Assembly: GCA_943736015.1 (NCBI GenBank) | Contig: OX031072.1 | Span: forward strand, 10,195,501-10,259,500 | DNA: 64,000 nt | From: Tridacna crocea | Lineage: Eukaryota; Mollusca; Bivalvia; Cardiida; Cardiidae | Direction of reading: 5' to 3' | Part shown: positions 49,901 through 60,797 of the stretch, piece by piece | Position numbering within the stretch: the stretch's first letter is position 1 | How the letters are laid out: each line of letters begins with the position of its first letter | Program-made: the position numbers and the translations under genes | The notes under the pieces: model-generated | Databases searched by the model: none | Seen by the model: the letters and a program-made list of their open reading frames with translations, nothing else | Told to the model about the DNA's origin: nothing

Positions 49901-52900
49901 GTCTACGCGTTTATTTCTAAAAGTTTTATTTAATTGACTTCTCCTCAGAAACCACGTAGTGGAAATCAACAAAATTCAACGTGGATGATTCCATTCAAAT
50001 TTCTTTCGAGATACTTCGATGCTTTAAAAAGGATGGCTTAGGATGAAGTAATGAAATTGCGTTGAACATGCTCTTTATCAGGTAATGGACCGTAGTGACA
50101 TAATGTTTACAAAAATAGTCTTCGTATACAGCCCATGCATCGAGTTTCAGGCAGAAATATTGATGATTTAAAGGTTGGTGTTCAGTTACCACAATCTTTT
50201 TCTGATCTGGTGTCCATGTACATACTCTGAAAATGAAAATGGTGTCTTGTTAGCATATTCTCCTCTACCCAGGTCCATTCAAAAACGTATATCTTCGCTT
50301 TAGATGGACATTTCTAAGTGAAATTTTGTGTTCCTTTAGGAAATACATTTATCTTATCATACAAACTTGTAAAATGAACAATGGTTAGGGGATTTTGTCC
50401 GAAACTCGGCAACAAACTTCAAAACAATAAGACCCCATTTGCTCATAAAGCCACAGCTCGCTTATAAGATGGTGTTATTATTCCCTAGTATGTGTGTAAA
50501 CAGATCAATCATTCGTCTTGACATTGCTGTAACTCAACATCTCTATCTAGGTTAATAAGGTCCATAAAAATGAAAATACTTACACCACCTCCGGTTCTTC
50601 CATGGAAAATTCGATCTGGTGTACCGAGAACACATGGTGTCCGCGGCTCACGTTGATCAGTGTGATTTCGATATTTCACGAAAAAAAAAATATAGAAACA
50701 CACAAAGTGTATTTATTTCATGCTTCTGAAACATTTTTGTCGGTACCTAGCCAAAATCCATGGCGCAACCTCACATTAGACGGCATGTACAATGAGACTG
50801 TATTTAAATAACAGTTTATGTAGGCCTACAGAAAAAAATACATGTAGTTTATTAGTACAGACCAGAAAGTATGATCGAATTGTGTTTTAATCAGTTAACG
50901 AGAAAACCACTCTCAATTTGAACTTGATACATTTTTTTAATCGTTAATCTTCAGATTGTTATATATATCTTTCCGCGCTTGCAGTGTCATTAGTTTCCGC
51001 GATGTATTTCTATCCTAAGTGACGCAGTAAAATCAACAAACTAATAAACCTGAATTTAAAGGAATGTTTAATATTGTGAATAAGTGGTTTTTTCTTTCAT
51101 TACACGAGTTTCTCACTGTGAAATAGATTTGACGTGTTTGATAGGGAAAAGTTAAAAACATGGTGCAAGAATCTAGGTAGTTCCATACATAGGCACCTGG
51201 TTTCCGCGACTTCAAGTTTCACAACTTACATTTTTTTTCTGTATATTATAAATTCATTATATACAGAAATAAATCGTCGGTGTATTTCGAAAACCTCGTA
51301 ACTACAGCTTGCTACAAGCTGTAGAACTTTATGATGTTAAATTCGAAGTAAACCAACGAAATGTTTCTGTACCGTATATTGTGAAACTTAAAGTCATGGA
51401 AACCAGATGCCTATGGTTCCATACTGTTATATAGCTTTGAAATCGGTAAATTTCACGGGTGGAAACTAGATCTAGATCTATGAACTATCAAACTATAATC
51501 CACCATTATTTCCTGATTAGGTACCTAAAATCATGAAGAAGTGTTTACCACATTTTCTTAATTGTAAGAAATAACAACTTTTTAGTTGGCCTGAGAATTT
51601 AAGCGTGTAGATCTAGATTATATAATCCTTAAAGAAAGCAGAACTTTTAAACCCCTTATAATTATACCCCCCAAAACTCTGTTTGGGGGGTATATAGGAG
51701 TCAGCTTGTCGGTCGGTCCGTCGGTCCGTCCGTCCGTCCGTCGGTCGGTCGGTCTGTAGCATTTTGTCCGCTCTATTTCTCATAAACTACTGGACGAATT
51801 TTATTCAAACTTCACAGGTAAACTCAGTATCAAGCAGAGATGTGCATATGAAATGTTGGTTATGGTTCATTGATTTTTCACAGAGTTATGGCCCTTTCAT
51901 GAAATTTCTTGTCCGCTCTTTTTCTCATCAACTATTGGACAGATTTGGTTCAAACTACACAAATAGACTCAGTGTAAAGCAGAGATGTGCATATCCTATT
52001 TTGGTTATGGTTTATGTAGGTTTCATGGAGTTATGGCCCTTTGATGATTCTGGACAAATTTCTTTTTCATACTTGAATTTTGTCCGGAGCATATCTCCAA
52101 AACTATACTAGCTAGGGTTATGAGATTTCATGGGTGAATAGATCTCATCGAATGGGAGTGCAGTGCACAGGAATCATAACTCTTGCTAGCTTAATTTTTG
52201 AGTTATTGCCCTTTGTTGTTTTTTTTTATACTTGAATTTTGTCTGGAGCGTATCTCAAAAACTATACTGGCTAGGGTTATCAAATTTCATGGGTGAATAG
52301 ATCTCACCAAAGGGGAGTGCAGTGCACAGGAATGATAACTCTTGCTTGCTTAAGTTTTGAGTTCTTGCCCTTTGTCGTTTTTAATACTTGAAATTGGTCT
52401 GGAGCATATCTCCAAAACTAGCTAGGGTTATGAAATTTCATGGCTGGATAGATCTCACCAAGGGGGAGTGCAGTGCACAGGAATCATAAGTCCTGCTTGC
52501 TTAATTTTTGAGTTATTGCCCTTTGTTGTTTTTAATACTTGAACTGGGTCCGGTGAATATCTCCAAAACTATACTAGCTAGGGTTATGAAATTTCATGGG
52601 TGGATAGATCTCATCAAGGGGGAGTACAGTGCATAGGAATCATAACTCCTGCTCCCTTAATTTTTTAGTTATTGCCCTTTGTTGTTTTTAATACTTGAAT
52701 TTGGTCCAGTGAATATCTCCAAAACTATACTAGCTAGAGTTACAAAATTTCATGGATGGATAGATCTCATCAAGGGGGAGTGCAGTGCATAGGAATCATA
52801 ACTCCTGCTCCCTTAATTTTTGGGTTATTGCCCTTTGTTGTTTTTCATACTTGAATTTTGTCCGGAGCGTATCTCCAAAACTATACTAGCTAGGGTTATG

Positions 52901-55900
52901 AAATTTCATGGATGGATAGATCTCATGAAGGGGGAGTGCAGTGCACAGGAATCATAACTCTTGCTCACTTGATTTTTGAGTTATTGCCCTTTGTCGTTTT
53001 TTATACTTGAATTTGGTCCGGTGCATGCCCCAGCTTAACAACTAGGGGTAAGACGAGCGTATCTTGCGACAATTTGCCGCTCATGTTCAACTCTTACTTT
53101 TGTACTCAACCATTCTGCATTCTCTGACAAAGACCTGTTTGGTGGCAAGGAGCTGGTGGGGGTATGATCACGTTTAGTGATAGCTCTAGTTAACCTTGCT
53201 GGAAAAGGAGTGTTTTCTCCTTTTCCCACAGTGATTCTAAAAGGCATGTTTCTAGGGGTCATTGAAACGGGTTAAAGGGTTAAAACAGTGTAGGAAAGAA
53301 AGTTGATCATATGTGCATGTATATACAGGAATTTGACATTCTATAACCAAAATAAATGATAAAATATGAAAAGAAAATCTCCCCTGTATGTGTTTATATT
53401 ATATAGGGGAGATTTTTTTTTCATGTTTTATCATTAATTTTGGTTATAGAATGTCAAATTCCCGTGATATATACCACTCATGGTAGGCTTAAAAGGCCTC
53501 CATCAATTAAGATATTAAGGACTAGTCCTTTTGCAATATATCGCAGAAATTGGATTTCTTGTGATGGCATGAATGTTATATTTTCCAGGTATTCACGGGA
53601 AACAGAGACAAACCCAAACCATTTCGTATTTGATGAATTTGAACGACACTTTGCAGAAATAGCTGCTTTTCATTTGGACAGGTAGGTGGTGTAGCATTGC
53701 GAGTTATTGATAAAGGTGAAATACATTTAAAGGTGGCCCTTCAGATTTTGGGACGAAAAATATACATAAATGCAAAAAGAATCATCCCTATACTCCCAAA
53801 GCCTTTTAATTTGCGTTCATAAAACTACTGTAGTCGAATCCAAAACTATAATTTACAATGGTCAATAGCTCAGATAATAGAGGGAATGTCGTTATACTCA
53901 CTGTATATGAAGTTTGAAGTTACTACATGTAGCTTCTGTAGTTCACAACTTCATAAGTTATGCCTCAGATACAAATCCAAAGTTAAAATGTATATTTTAC
54001 AAAGGGCAATAGCTCTAAATATTGTGGGAACAGAATTATAGTTTTGTACAGTGCACAAACTGTTAATGGAGTCTATTTGTATAATGAAGTTTAAAGGCAC
54101 TAGCTTAATTATAATACCTGGGGAGTTATTCCTCAGACAAAAATCCAAAGTTTGAATTTATAAAAGGAAATAACTCTGAAATAGTGGGAATAGAGTTATG
54201 GTTCTTGCACAGTGCACTCTGATTTAATGTTTACTAATTGTATATGAAGTTTGAAGTTACAAGCTTTTGTACTTGGTAAGTTATGCCCTCTAGAGATAAA
54301 AATCAAAGGACAATAACTTAAAAAATAGATGGAACAGAGTAATATTTCTTGTATACTGCACTTCTGCTTAATATGAGCTCTCTTTGTGTGAATTTTAAAG
54401 TGACTAGCTTTTCATTATAAAGTATAGATTTTACACTTTGGAAGTAATGCCCTGAATAAAATCCAAAGTTATAAATTTAAAGGGGCTGTATAACACTAAA
54501 TATACTGATGAGAGAGTATTGGTTCTTGTATGCTGCAGGGTCATTAAAAGTCAGGATTGTGTGGTAAAGACTTAAATGATGACTTGCTTGATACAATACA
54601 GCTCATGCCACTTTTGCCAAAGCAGTGTTTAACTCTGTACCAAACAACAAAATTTTGGACTAGTCCAAATTGAAAGCATTTTCAGACGACAATATAAATG
54701 TGACTGAAAAATTTAGATTTGATTTGGGAATGGTAAAAAAAAACATTGTGGGAAAAGGAGAAAATGCTGGTTACCAGCATTTCCTCATTTTCCCCACAAT
54801 GTTTTCAAAGGCTCGTTTTCTCAGGGTCGTTGAAAGTTGGGATTGTGTGGTAAAGAGTTGAATCTTTATGTTGATAAACCATATTATTAAATATGTTCAT
54901 GGTATAGGATGTTGCAGTCCCATAAATGTATGAAGTAACCTGCTGCCCTTCAAATGACAATTATGAACTGAATCTGACCTTGCAAGATTAAGGGGAAACT
55001 ATGGCTGAACATAGAGGTTACATGGTTACAAGAAATAATTTCTAAAAGATCAGTCAACAAGATCAATGGAAAAGTCAATTTGCTGTTGTAGTATTCTTCT
55101 TTGACTCTACCCAAGGTGACCAGACTTAACCCTTTCCCAAACAAGCCCTGATTTTTACGTGTCTGCCGTAAAACTCTTTTGAAAACACTGTGGGAAAAAG
55201 AGAAATTGCGCGTAACAAGCAATTTCTCCTTTTCCCACAGTGTTTTCTACCCTTTTTGAGAACTTTCTGCCATTTTCTCAAAATCAAAAATTGTTGTCTG
55301 CAAACTCTTTTGTTTTGGAAGAGTCCAAAATTTGTCGTTTGGGAAAGGGTTAAGACTTATCAGTATTGAAAGCACTTGCAGACGACAATGGAAAGTTGCT
55401 ATAATAATTGAATTTGTTTTTTAAAGGGTGGAAAACATTATGAAGATAGAAGAAATGTTCTCCTATTTCAACTATGTTCTTTTGTAGGATGTAAAAGGCA
55501 ATGGATTATTTCATTAAGGGTTACAAAAGCAAAGAAGAGTGAACATTATTTTTTATTGACAAATTATTGGAAAAAAAATTGGAATGGCTGACTGAATCTC
55601 TTTATTGCACATGTAGTGTATCTACAGGGTCAAGCCAAGCAGAAAATGTTATACAGTATCTGTGCATTTAAAAAGTGATAGATTGTGTAAGAGATCCTAG
55701 AAAATGAACTAAGTCTGAAATTGTTTTGTGATTTAATAATGAAAGTAAGGATCACCAGTGGTTGCCTCCTTTTCCTTGTTATTTTGTATAATTGTTGAAA
55801 AACTGAAATTTTAAATTATATGAACAGTTATACATGTAGGCCCATTTTTTCCCCAAGACTAGGGATTAATCCAAATCATCACTGAATACTTCAACCTGGA

Positions 55901-58900
55901 TTGAAACTTTTTGCGATTTGTCAATTTTCTGCATTTTCAAGAATCAGTCTACCACATGATTCAGTCGATTGTGAGACAAAATATTTTTTAAAGGTGGGTA
56001 TTTAGAATTTTCACATAACACCAAATTGAAAAACATATGTCAATGAAATTTATATGAAAAAACAATAGAAATCATCAGTAATTCAGAATCATGAAATTAC
56101 AAAAAAAAATTTGTGGGTTGGTATTCCCTTAAAGGCTACGTAGCCTCTTAAGCTATTTTTAGATTTCCTGCCAAAATCAAGAAAGCATTGTGGGAATGTT
56201 AAGAGACTTGCAGGTGACTATTGACTATTAAATTCCATAACATAACAAAGATGTAATTATTTTCCATAATGTCTAGAACTTCGGACGCTATGTTTGAAGC
56301 TTCATCTGTATATTTCCGCTGTGTAAAGAGCGAGTTGTTCATGTAAAAATAGACCATGTTTCCCTCCATTGTTGACCTGGGCTGTAGTAAATCTCTAATC
56401 TTCCTAGTTATCGGATGGTTTTCGACTACTGGGGTTAAATGAATGAAAATTATAAGGCTTTGGGAGTATAAGGATGATTTTTTTGTATTTTGTAAAATTT
56501 TCGTCCCAAAATCTGAAGGGCCACCTTTAAGGATCTATATTAATATACCGGTAATGACTTGTTTGGTACTGTGCACCACAGAGAGGCACTTAACACTCTT
56601 TTGCCAGAGCACTGCTCTAGCGCATTTTTTGGGGGGTTTCACCAGAGTCAGACTGAGGCTATACAGTGTGTTGTTCATGGACTCCATCCCAATGTTATTT
56701 TTGCCATGAAAGGGATCATATAAGAAGGTCTTGGCTTTCAACACCTTTGCTACTGAGCCATACTGAGTCTAAGTCTACTTAGCCCTGGGGTAAATGTCTT
56801 CTCAATCAGAAGATTATTGATACCGACTTTAATGCCACACCCTATTTGAAAAAAATCAAATTTTAGGTTTTATTTATTTATCTATTGACTAGGTTACTAG
56901 GATTTTGTCGAGTGCCACTGACAACAGGACGATATATAAACCTGACACAGTTTAGAGACACTGTCCCTCAAGAAATGAGAGACTTTTTCTTTCAATCCCC
57001 AGGTAAATGCTTTTCCTACTTTGTCCACTTTGTTTTCAATGTTGGAACCTTTTATAAAACCTCACACAGCTGAACAGGATAGAACCACAAGAAATAAAAA
57101 ACATGAAGCCTTTTCTTTTGATCATTATTGAAAATTTGCTACCATGTGAAACCGTCATCTCTTTCAGAAGACATTTTTCATCTGCTAGCAATTATATTTT
57201 GTAGGAATTATAATTACAAGAGAAGCTTTTCAGAATAGGCATTTCATCCTTGGGCTTCATATTAGTCATGAATTGTCCAGCATCTTAGCAAAGTCACATA
57301 TGACAGTGATCGTCCAATATACAGTTTGAAATGATGTTTACTACATGCTTTTTGACTTTGCACCAACTGATGGCATTTTATTACTAAAAAACGTCCTAAT
57401 CCACAATTGATATTTTTCCTCTTGCCCCCCCCTTAGAGACAGCACTATATACATACATGAATTATATCTGCTCGCCTGTAAGGAAAAAAAAAAATGTCCA
57501 TTCATTGCACATTCTGACAATTTCCAGCCGGAAACACATGTTTCTATGGGAAATGTGATGAACACTGCAGTCCTAAATATGCATTCTGTGGACAAGGGGA
57601 TGAGATGGAATTGTCCCTGATGGTTTATATGCCAACATATGCAGGCAGACCAGGTGCTATCCGTGCCACAATTAATCCATACAGACAGCCCTACACGTAG
57701 GTATCATTCTCTGTCACATTAATCTGATTATTTCATGGAGACCTAGTTTTAAAGTGCAAAGCTCTCGGTCCGTTTTCTCCAACCATTCTAGTGTTTGCAT
57801 TCTTAATTTTAAAGTGGACTTAAAATTTAACGCAACTTATGATTGGCTTAATCATTTGGTTCAGCAACTCAGAAATTGCATTACTTGAGTGTTATAAAAT
57901 CTTTGGGAATTAGGCAAGAAATGTCTCTAAACATCGTTAGTGGTACATCCGTTGTTTGTTTATATACTACATCGTGTCAAATGTTTATTTTATTGTTTGT
58001 TTGTTTCCATGGATAGAAAGAAATTCTACAAAATTATAAAGAAAATTATCTTATACATTTGGTTTTGATTTAAGACTGAATGTACTGGTATTAAATCCTA
58101 AAATGTAGGGTAAAAAGAATTCTCCTATAAGAACCTGGTTTTATGAAGAAAATTGTATTTCAAAACTCATCGATTCACAGCTACATGGCAAAAGTTTTGT
58201 ATGAGAGATTTAATTTGTACTTTTTTAACCCAAACAGCTGAATGATCATCACCAATAATATGGATTCATGAAATAATTAAAAAAAAAAAAGAAAAAAAAA
58301 ATGCCATTAGAATTTATCTAATATACTCTTGTCAGTTTTAACAAATTATTTTCATCTCGGACATCTGTTAAAGTTACTCCATTCACTGGTACATTGCTTT
58401 GTTGTAGACGTTTTGAGAAACCAGAATGGGAACTGCAGCCTAACTATTGTTCTAAGGTTCAACAGGAGAAACCTTACAACCATCACCAAGTTTTACTGAA
58501 TCTGATAGATGTCCACATATTTGATTTTCTTATAGGTATGTGCATAAAATATATGTCAGACAGTCAGTCGCTTTAACCCTTTTCCAAACAATCCCTGGTT
58601 TTTACGACCCCGAGATAGAAGCCTTTTGAAAACATTTTGGGAAATGGAGAAAAGGCTGGTATGAGAAAGCCAGGAAACACATGTGTGTCACCGACCGCCA
58701 TGATATGACCTTAGCTGTTAGGTGGCGTTTAAAACTCAATACAACCAACCAACCAGAAATTTTGTCAATGTGAAAGTAACAGAACTTCTGATTGGCTAAA
58801 CCAAATGGTTTAGCCAATCTGAAGTTCTTTTACTTTCACTATCAGGAAATCTTGAAGAATAAGATCAAGAACGTTCTAAAGAATAGTAGGTGAATACAGA

Positions 58901-60203
58901 CCTCAGGTTTCTTTTGTATGTCTCTTTTCTCTTCTATATCAATAGGAAACCGAGACAGACACAATATCCACCATTTTACCAAATTTGGAGAGGCATCTAA
59001 TCCTATTCTTTATGATAATGGACGGGGGTAGGTTTGCTGGTTTTCTTCCCCTTCTTTTTGTGAAATGACGTCTTATACATCCAAATAGTCCTGTATTTTA
59101 AGGAACCCATAGAAAAGGGCCTTTGTAAACCAAAGGCCAGCAAGCTTATATGTCAAGGCCCTTCATCCCTTGTGCAGACTGTGTGTTCCTGCTTTAACTC
59201 TTTACCAAGCGACAAAATTTTAAACTGGTCCAAATCGAAAGCATTAATTTTTGCAGACAACAAAATAACAGTGACTGAAAATTTGACATTTGTTTTGAGA
59301 AGAGTAGGAAACATTGTGGGAAAAGGAGAAAATGCTGTTACCAGCATTTTCTCCTTTTCCCACAATGTTTTCTAAAGGCTTCTTTTTCAGGGTCGTCAAA
59401 AGTAGGGATTGTGTGGTAATGGGTGAACTTTTGTTTCAAACATCTTCTCTGAAACTTCTTTACAGTTTCAACCATACTTCACAGAAATGTTCTTGCCATG
59501 TGCAGTCTTCCCGGCCCGACTTGGCTTGAAACTTTTTGCAGATTGTGAATACTCTGCTTGTCAAAGAATAATTTTACTTCATGATTAAACAAGTGTCTGT
59601 CAAAAAGGATCCATACTGTGAGGTATATTGTTTGGCATGACACATTTCAAAGATGCATAAACCTTTTCCCAAACAGGCCCTGGTTTTTACATGTCAGCAG
59701 TGAAAGTCTTTTGAAAACACTGTGGAAAAAGGAGAAATTGCTCGTAACGAGCAATTTCTCCTTTTCCCAGTGTTTTCTACCATTTTGAAAATGTTCTTTC
59801 ACTTTCTTCTCCAAATCTAAAATTGTCATCTGCAAACTCATTTGTCGTTTCGGAAAAGGATAAATACCTTTTTCCCTAAGCATTGCATATGGTTGAAATT
59901 TCTATTTTCCTTTGCAGATTTGGCAGAAGTGACTATGACTATCACTCTATATTAAGCCCACTCAGACAATGCTGTCAAATCAAGAAATCCACATTATTAA
60001 AGCTTGTCAAACTCTACAGGGGCCCAGAAAAACTTAGTGACCTACTTAATGCCTCATTACAACATGACCCCGTGACCCCAGTGCTTCTTCCAAAACATCT
60101 GAGAGCTCTAGACAGAAGAGTTGTGAAAATATTGAAGGCAGTGGCTAAGTGTCTTTTACAAGAAAACCGTCCCCTGTATGAGGTGATCTGCAACCATATT
60201 TAA
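46646..60203 (+). CDS. FAM20C: FAM20C-like secretory-pathway (Golgi) kinase, 9 exons
   Basis: Exons 46646-46974, 47419-47549, 48969-49047, 53589-53681, 56893-57002, 57528-57696, 58408-58535, 58946-59027 and 59918-60203 join with matching phases into 468 residues. The start follows a GCCGCC context and is preferred to an in-frame ATG at 46592. Basic residues (IRRR) then a hydrophobic segment (about 11-29) form a type II signal anchor. The kinase core has SELK and [19 protein letters not shown] with Glu198 (Gln in the pseudokinase FAM20A), the catalytic Asp350 in GNRDRH, and the metal-binding Asp370 in YDNGRGFG. The eight cysteines of the family are present: four in [10 protein letters not shown]...FC, one in NYC, the QCC pair and one in AKC. 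NGRGFG favours the FAM20A/C clade over FAM20B. FAM20C phosphorylates Ser-x-Glu sites of secreted proteins, including biomineralisation proteins, so a shell-matrix role is an attractive inference. The stop codon lies in the TTAA of a MITE. Confidence 0.88.
47185..47376. repeat. Hairpin TTAA MITE, right end lost, before FAM20 exon 2
   Basis: TTAACCCTTTTACC at left, perfect hairpin, then the copy breaks off after GTCGTCTGCAACTGC, about 40 bases from the exon. Confidence 0.87.
47419..47549 (+). CDS. FAM20C: FAM20C-like exon 2: start of lumenal kinase region
   Basis: It encodes [20 protein letters not shown] then [17 protein letters not shown], matching the FAM20C stretch '[20 protein letters not shown]...LLHDLSSQRITSV'. 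A right-truncated MITE ends about 40 bases before its acceptor. Confidence 0.87.
48810..48900. repeat. Dispersed repeat with GATC-type hairpin, second copy
   Basis: GTGGATCCAAGATCAGGC ... TTGATCTACACTGCCCGC ... GGTACTTGGGTCGC, relative of 15935-16022. It ends about 70 bases before FAM20 exon 3. Confidence 0.55.
48969..49047 (+). CDS. FAM20C: FAM20C-like exon 3: N-lobe ATP-binding strands
   Basis: This short exon encodes [20 protein letters not shown] then TNVKPM and part of Arg. It aligns with FAM20C '[20 protein letters not shown]' followed by KPMK. Phases 1 in and 2 out both fit the neighbours. The donor is CG|GTGAGT. Confidence 0.86.
49228..50673. repeat. Large inverted repeat in FAM20 intron 3, arms about 288 bases
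   Basis: The arm 49228-49517 is mirrored by 50388-50673 with very high identity (e.g. TGAGCCGCGGACACCATGTG outer, GCCGAGTTTCGGACAAAATC inner). The spacer is about 870 bases. Each arm holds an open frame with [20 protein letters not shown]; the two translations differ at only one of about 55 residues. Confidence 0.9.
49675..49765. repeat. Left part of hairpin TTAA MITE
   Basis: TTAACCCATTACCACGCAAT then GAAAAACATTGTC, after which it stops. Confidence 0.7.
51176..51428. repeat. Foldback element in FAM20 intron 3
   Basis: CATAGGCACCTGGTTTCCGC and TTCAAGTTTCACAAC are mirrored by GTGAAACTTAAAGTC and GGAAACCAGATGCCTATG. Inside lies the small CGTAACTACAG hairpin also found near 3.1 kb. Confidence 0.82.
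51660..53030. repeat. Bivalve-style tandem array, about 155-base units
   Basis: It opens with the hairpin TACCCCCCAAAACTCTG/TTTGGGGGGTA and a GGTC/CGTC simple run (51708-51757). Then six to seven units follow with ATATCTCCAAAACTATACTA, AGTGCAGTGCACAGGAATCA and TTATTGCCCTTTGTTG. Confidence 0.9.
53190..53282. repeat. Hairpin TTAA MITE fragment with apex deleted
   Basis: GGAAAAGGAGTGTTTTCTCC brings the arms together without the usual apex; the right end GGTTAAAGG is present. Confidence 0.72.
53329..53461. repeat. AT-rich foldback element
   Basis: GAATTTGACATTCTATAACC is perfectly mirrored at the right end, with ATCTCCCC/GGGGAGAT near the centre. It ends about 130 bases before FAM20 exon 4. Confidence 0.9.
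53589..53681 (+). CDS. FAM20C: FAM20C-like exon 4: conserved helix with key Glu
   Basis: It encodes [18 protein letters not shown] and then [13 protein letters not shown]. Retention of Glu in FERH argues for an active kinase. A 4.5 kb intron rich in repeats precedes it. Confidence 0.9.
53860..54510. repeat. Degenerate tandem array, about 150-base units
   Basis: Units recur with CAATAGCTCTAAATA or GAAATAACTCTGAAATA, CAGTGCAC and TGAAGTTTGAAGTTAC. The style resembles the array at 63.1-63.9 kb. Confidence 0.75.
54536..54575. repeat. Right-end fragment of hairpin TTAA MITE
   Basis: GCAGGGTCATTAAAAGTCAG then GTGTGGTAAAGACTTAA. Confidence 0.75.
54629..54862. repeat. Hairpin TTAA MITE, full length
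   Basis: TTAACTCTGTACCAAACAAC to GTGTGGTAAAGAGTTGAA; the right TTAA is mutated. Confidence 0.9.
55126..55353. repeat. Hairpin TTAA MITE, subfamily B, full length
   Basis: TTAA is at 55126 and 55350. The termini are CCCTTTCCCAAACAAG and TCGTTTGGGAAAGGG. Confidence 0.92.
55355..55530. repeat. Worn hairpin TTAA MITE next to previous copy
   Basis: ATTGAAAGCACTTGCAGACG, GGGTGGAAAACATTATG and ATTTCATTAAGGGTTA remain. Confidence 0.65.
55850..56000. repeat. Dispersed SINE-like repeat, 5' part
   Basis: TTGAAACTTTTTGCG, TGTCAATTTTCTGCA, ATGATTCAGTCGATTGTGAG. A tail fragment of the same family is near 56560-56625. Confidence 0.65.
56893..57002 (+). CDS. FAM20C: FAM20C-like exon 5
   Basis: It encodes [20 protein letters not shown] then [16 protein letters not shown], the family 'RILDFRRVPPVAGRMVN...FFISPA' region. 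One N-glycosylation sequon (NLT) is present. Confidence 0.9.
57528..57696 (+). CDS. FAM20C: FAM20C-like exon 6: four-cysteine segment
   Basis: It encodes [20 protein letters not shown] followed by [16 protein letters not shown], with the four cysteines that form two disulfides in FAM20 kinases. The rest ([21 protein letters not shown]) corresponds to the loop 'RKTWRNPWRRSYHKR'. Confidence 0.9.
58408..58535 (+). CDS. FAM20C: FAM20C-like exon 7
   Basis: It encodes [20 protein letters not shown] then [18 protein letters not shown], matching 'KAEWEVDPDYCEEVKQ...ILDVMDMTIFDFLMG'. It exits in phase 1 at GTATGT. Confidence 0.9.
58573..58660. repeat. Left half of hairpin TTAA MITE, broken at apex
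   Basis: TTAACCCTTTTCCAAAC to AAAAGGCTGGT, then an unrelated SINE-like sequence. Confidence 0.82.
58661..58760. repeat. SINE-like repeat with AACCAACCAACC tail
   Basis: GAAAGCCAGGAAACACATG, ATGATATGACCTTAGCTG, AGGTGGCGTTTAAAACTC and a CAACCAACC tail, a layout I recognise from bivalve SINEs. Confidence 0.7.
58770..58839. repeat. 70-base palindrome in FAM20 intron 7
   Basis: GTGAAAGTAACAGAACTTCT then GATTGGCTAAACC is mirrored by GGTTTAGCCAATC, GAAGTTC and TTTACTTTCAC. Confidence 0.92.
58946..59027 (+). CDS. FAM20C: FAM20C-like exon 8: catalytic loop
   Basis: It encodes [20 protein letters not shown] then ILYDNGRG. It holds the catalytic Asp (in RDRH) and the metal-binding Asp (in YDNG). It exits in phase 2 with a GTAGGT donor in a G run. 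Confidence 0.92.
59194..59427. repeat. Hairpin TTAA MITE, full length
   Basis: TTAACTCTTTACCAAGCGAC to GTGTGGTAATGGGTGAA; hairpin near perfect. It lies in FAM20 intron 8. Confidence 0.92.
59435..59605. repeat. Dispersed SINE-like repeat, worn
   Basis: GCCATGTGCAGTCTTCC, GGCTTGAAACTTTTTGC, TACTTCATGATTAAAC. Confidence 0.6.
59658..59866. repeat. Hairpin TTAA MITE, subfamily B
   Basis: AAACCTTTTCCCAAACAGG, centre GCTCGTAACGAGC, right CGTTTCGGAAAAGGATAAA. Confidence 0.88.
59918..60203 (+). CDS. FAM20C: FAM20C-like exon 9: C-lobe, apparent terminal exon
   Basis: It encodes [20 protein letters not shown] through [20 protein letters not shown] and a final helix ending [18 protein letters not shown], then TAA. 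Known FAM20 proteins end 15-25 residues after the last cysteine, so this end is plausible. The TAA at 60201-60203 lies within the TTAA that starts a MITE. A splice at GAG|GTGATC (60181) to a further exon is the alternative. Confidence 0.82.
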
Positions 60204-60345
60204 CTATCTACCACACAAACCTGAGTTTTAACAACCCTGTAGGAGAAGGCTTTTGAAAGCATTGTGGGAAAAGGAGAAAATGTTGGTAATCAGCATTTTC
60301 TCCTTTTCCCACAATGTTTTCTCTCCAATCATACAACTTAAGTAC
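60200..60345. repeat. Hairpin TTAA MITE overlapping the FAM20 stop codon
   Basis: It begins TTAACTATCTACCACACAAA at the last codon of FAM20 exon 9 and has a perfect hairpin. The right half is shortened and ends around ACAACTTAAG. Confidence 0.88.
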
Positions 60346-60439
60346 ATGTGTATGTTTGTAGGACTTTTGAAATTATCATTAACAATCTTTGTTGGTTTTT
60401 CCAGTCACATTTGTTATCAGCAAAAGTGCCACATTTCAT

Positions 60440-60510
60440 CATTTCAAATCTCCTTTTCCCACTGTTTTCAAAAGGCTTCTTCCACAGGGTCAGACAAAGT
60501 TGTATTACAA
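60440..60510. repeat. Right hairpin arm of TTAA MITE
   Basis: CTCCTTTTCCCACTGTTTTC, AAAAGGCTTCTTCCACAGGG. Confidence 0.65.
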
Positions 60511-60797
60511 TGTACAATTCACTGGCATAGTTTTAGACATTTTCTCACAAAAAGTCGGACACTTGATGTATCTAATAGAGTAACTTGAACAAGCATGAAA
60601 ATTTGAAGCTATTTTATCTCCAGCACCAGGATTACAATTTACATGGAATTCTATAACAATTAATCACAGATTCTTCTTTTATCATTAATTTATATACGTA
60701 TATTTCACATGTTCTTACTAAAAACTTGTTAAAATGACTTTGAAATCATCACTGTAAAATACCTGTACAATTCAGTTAGTATCAACAATTTACAAAT

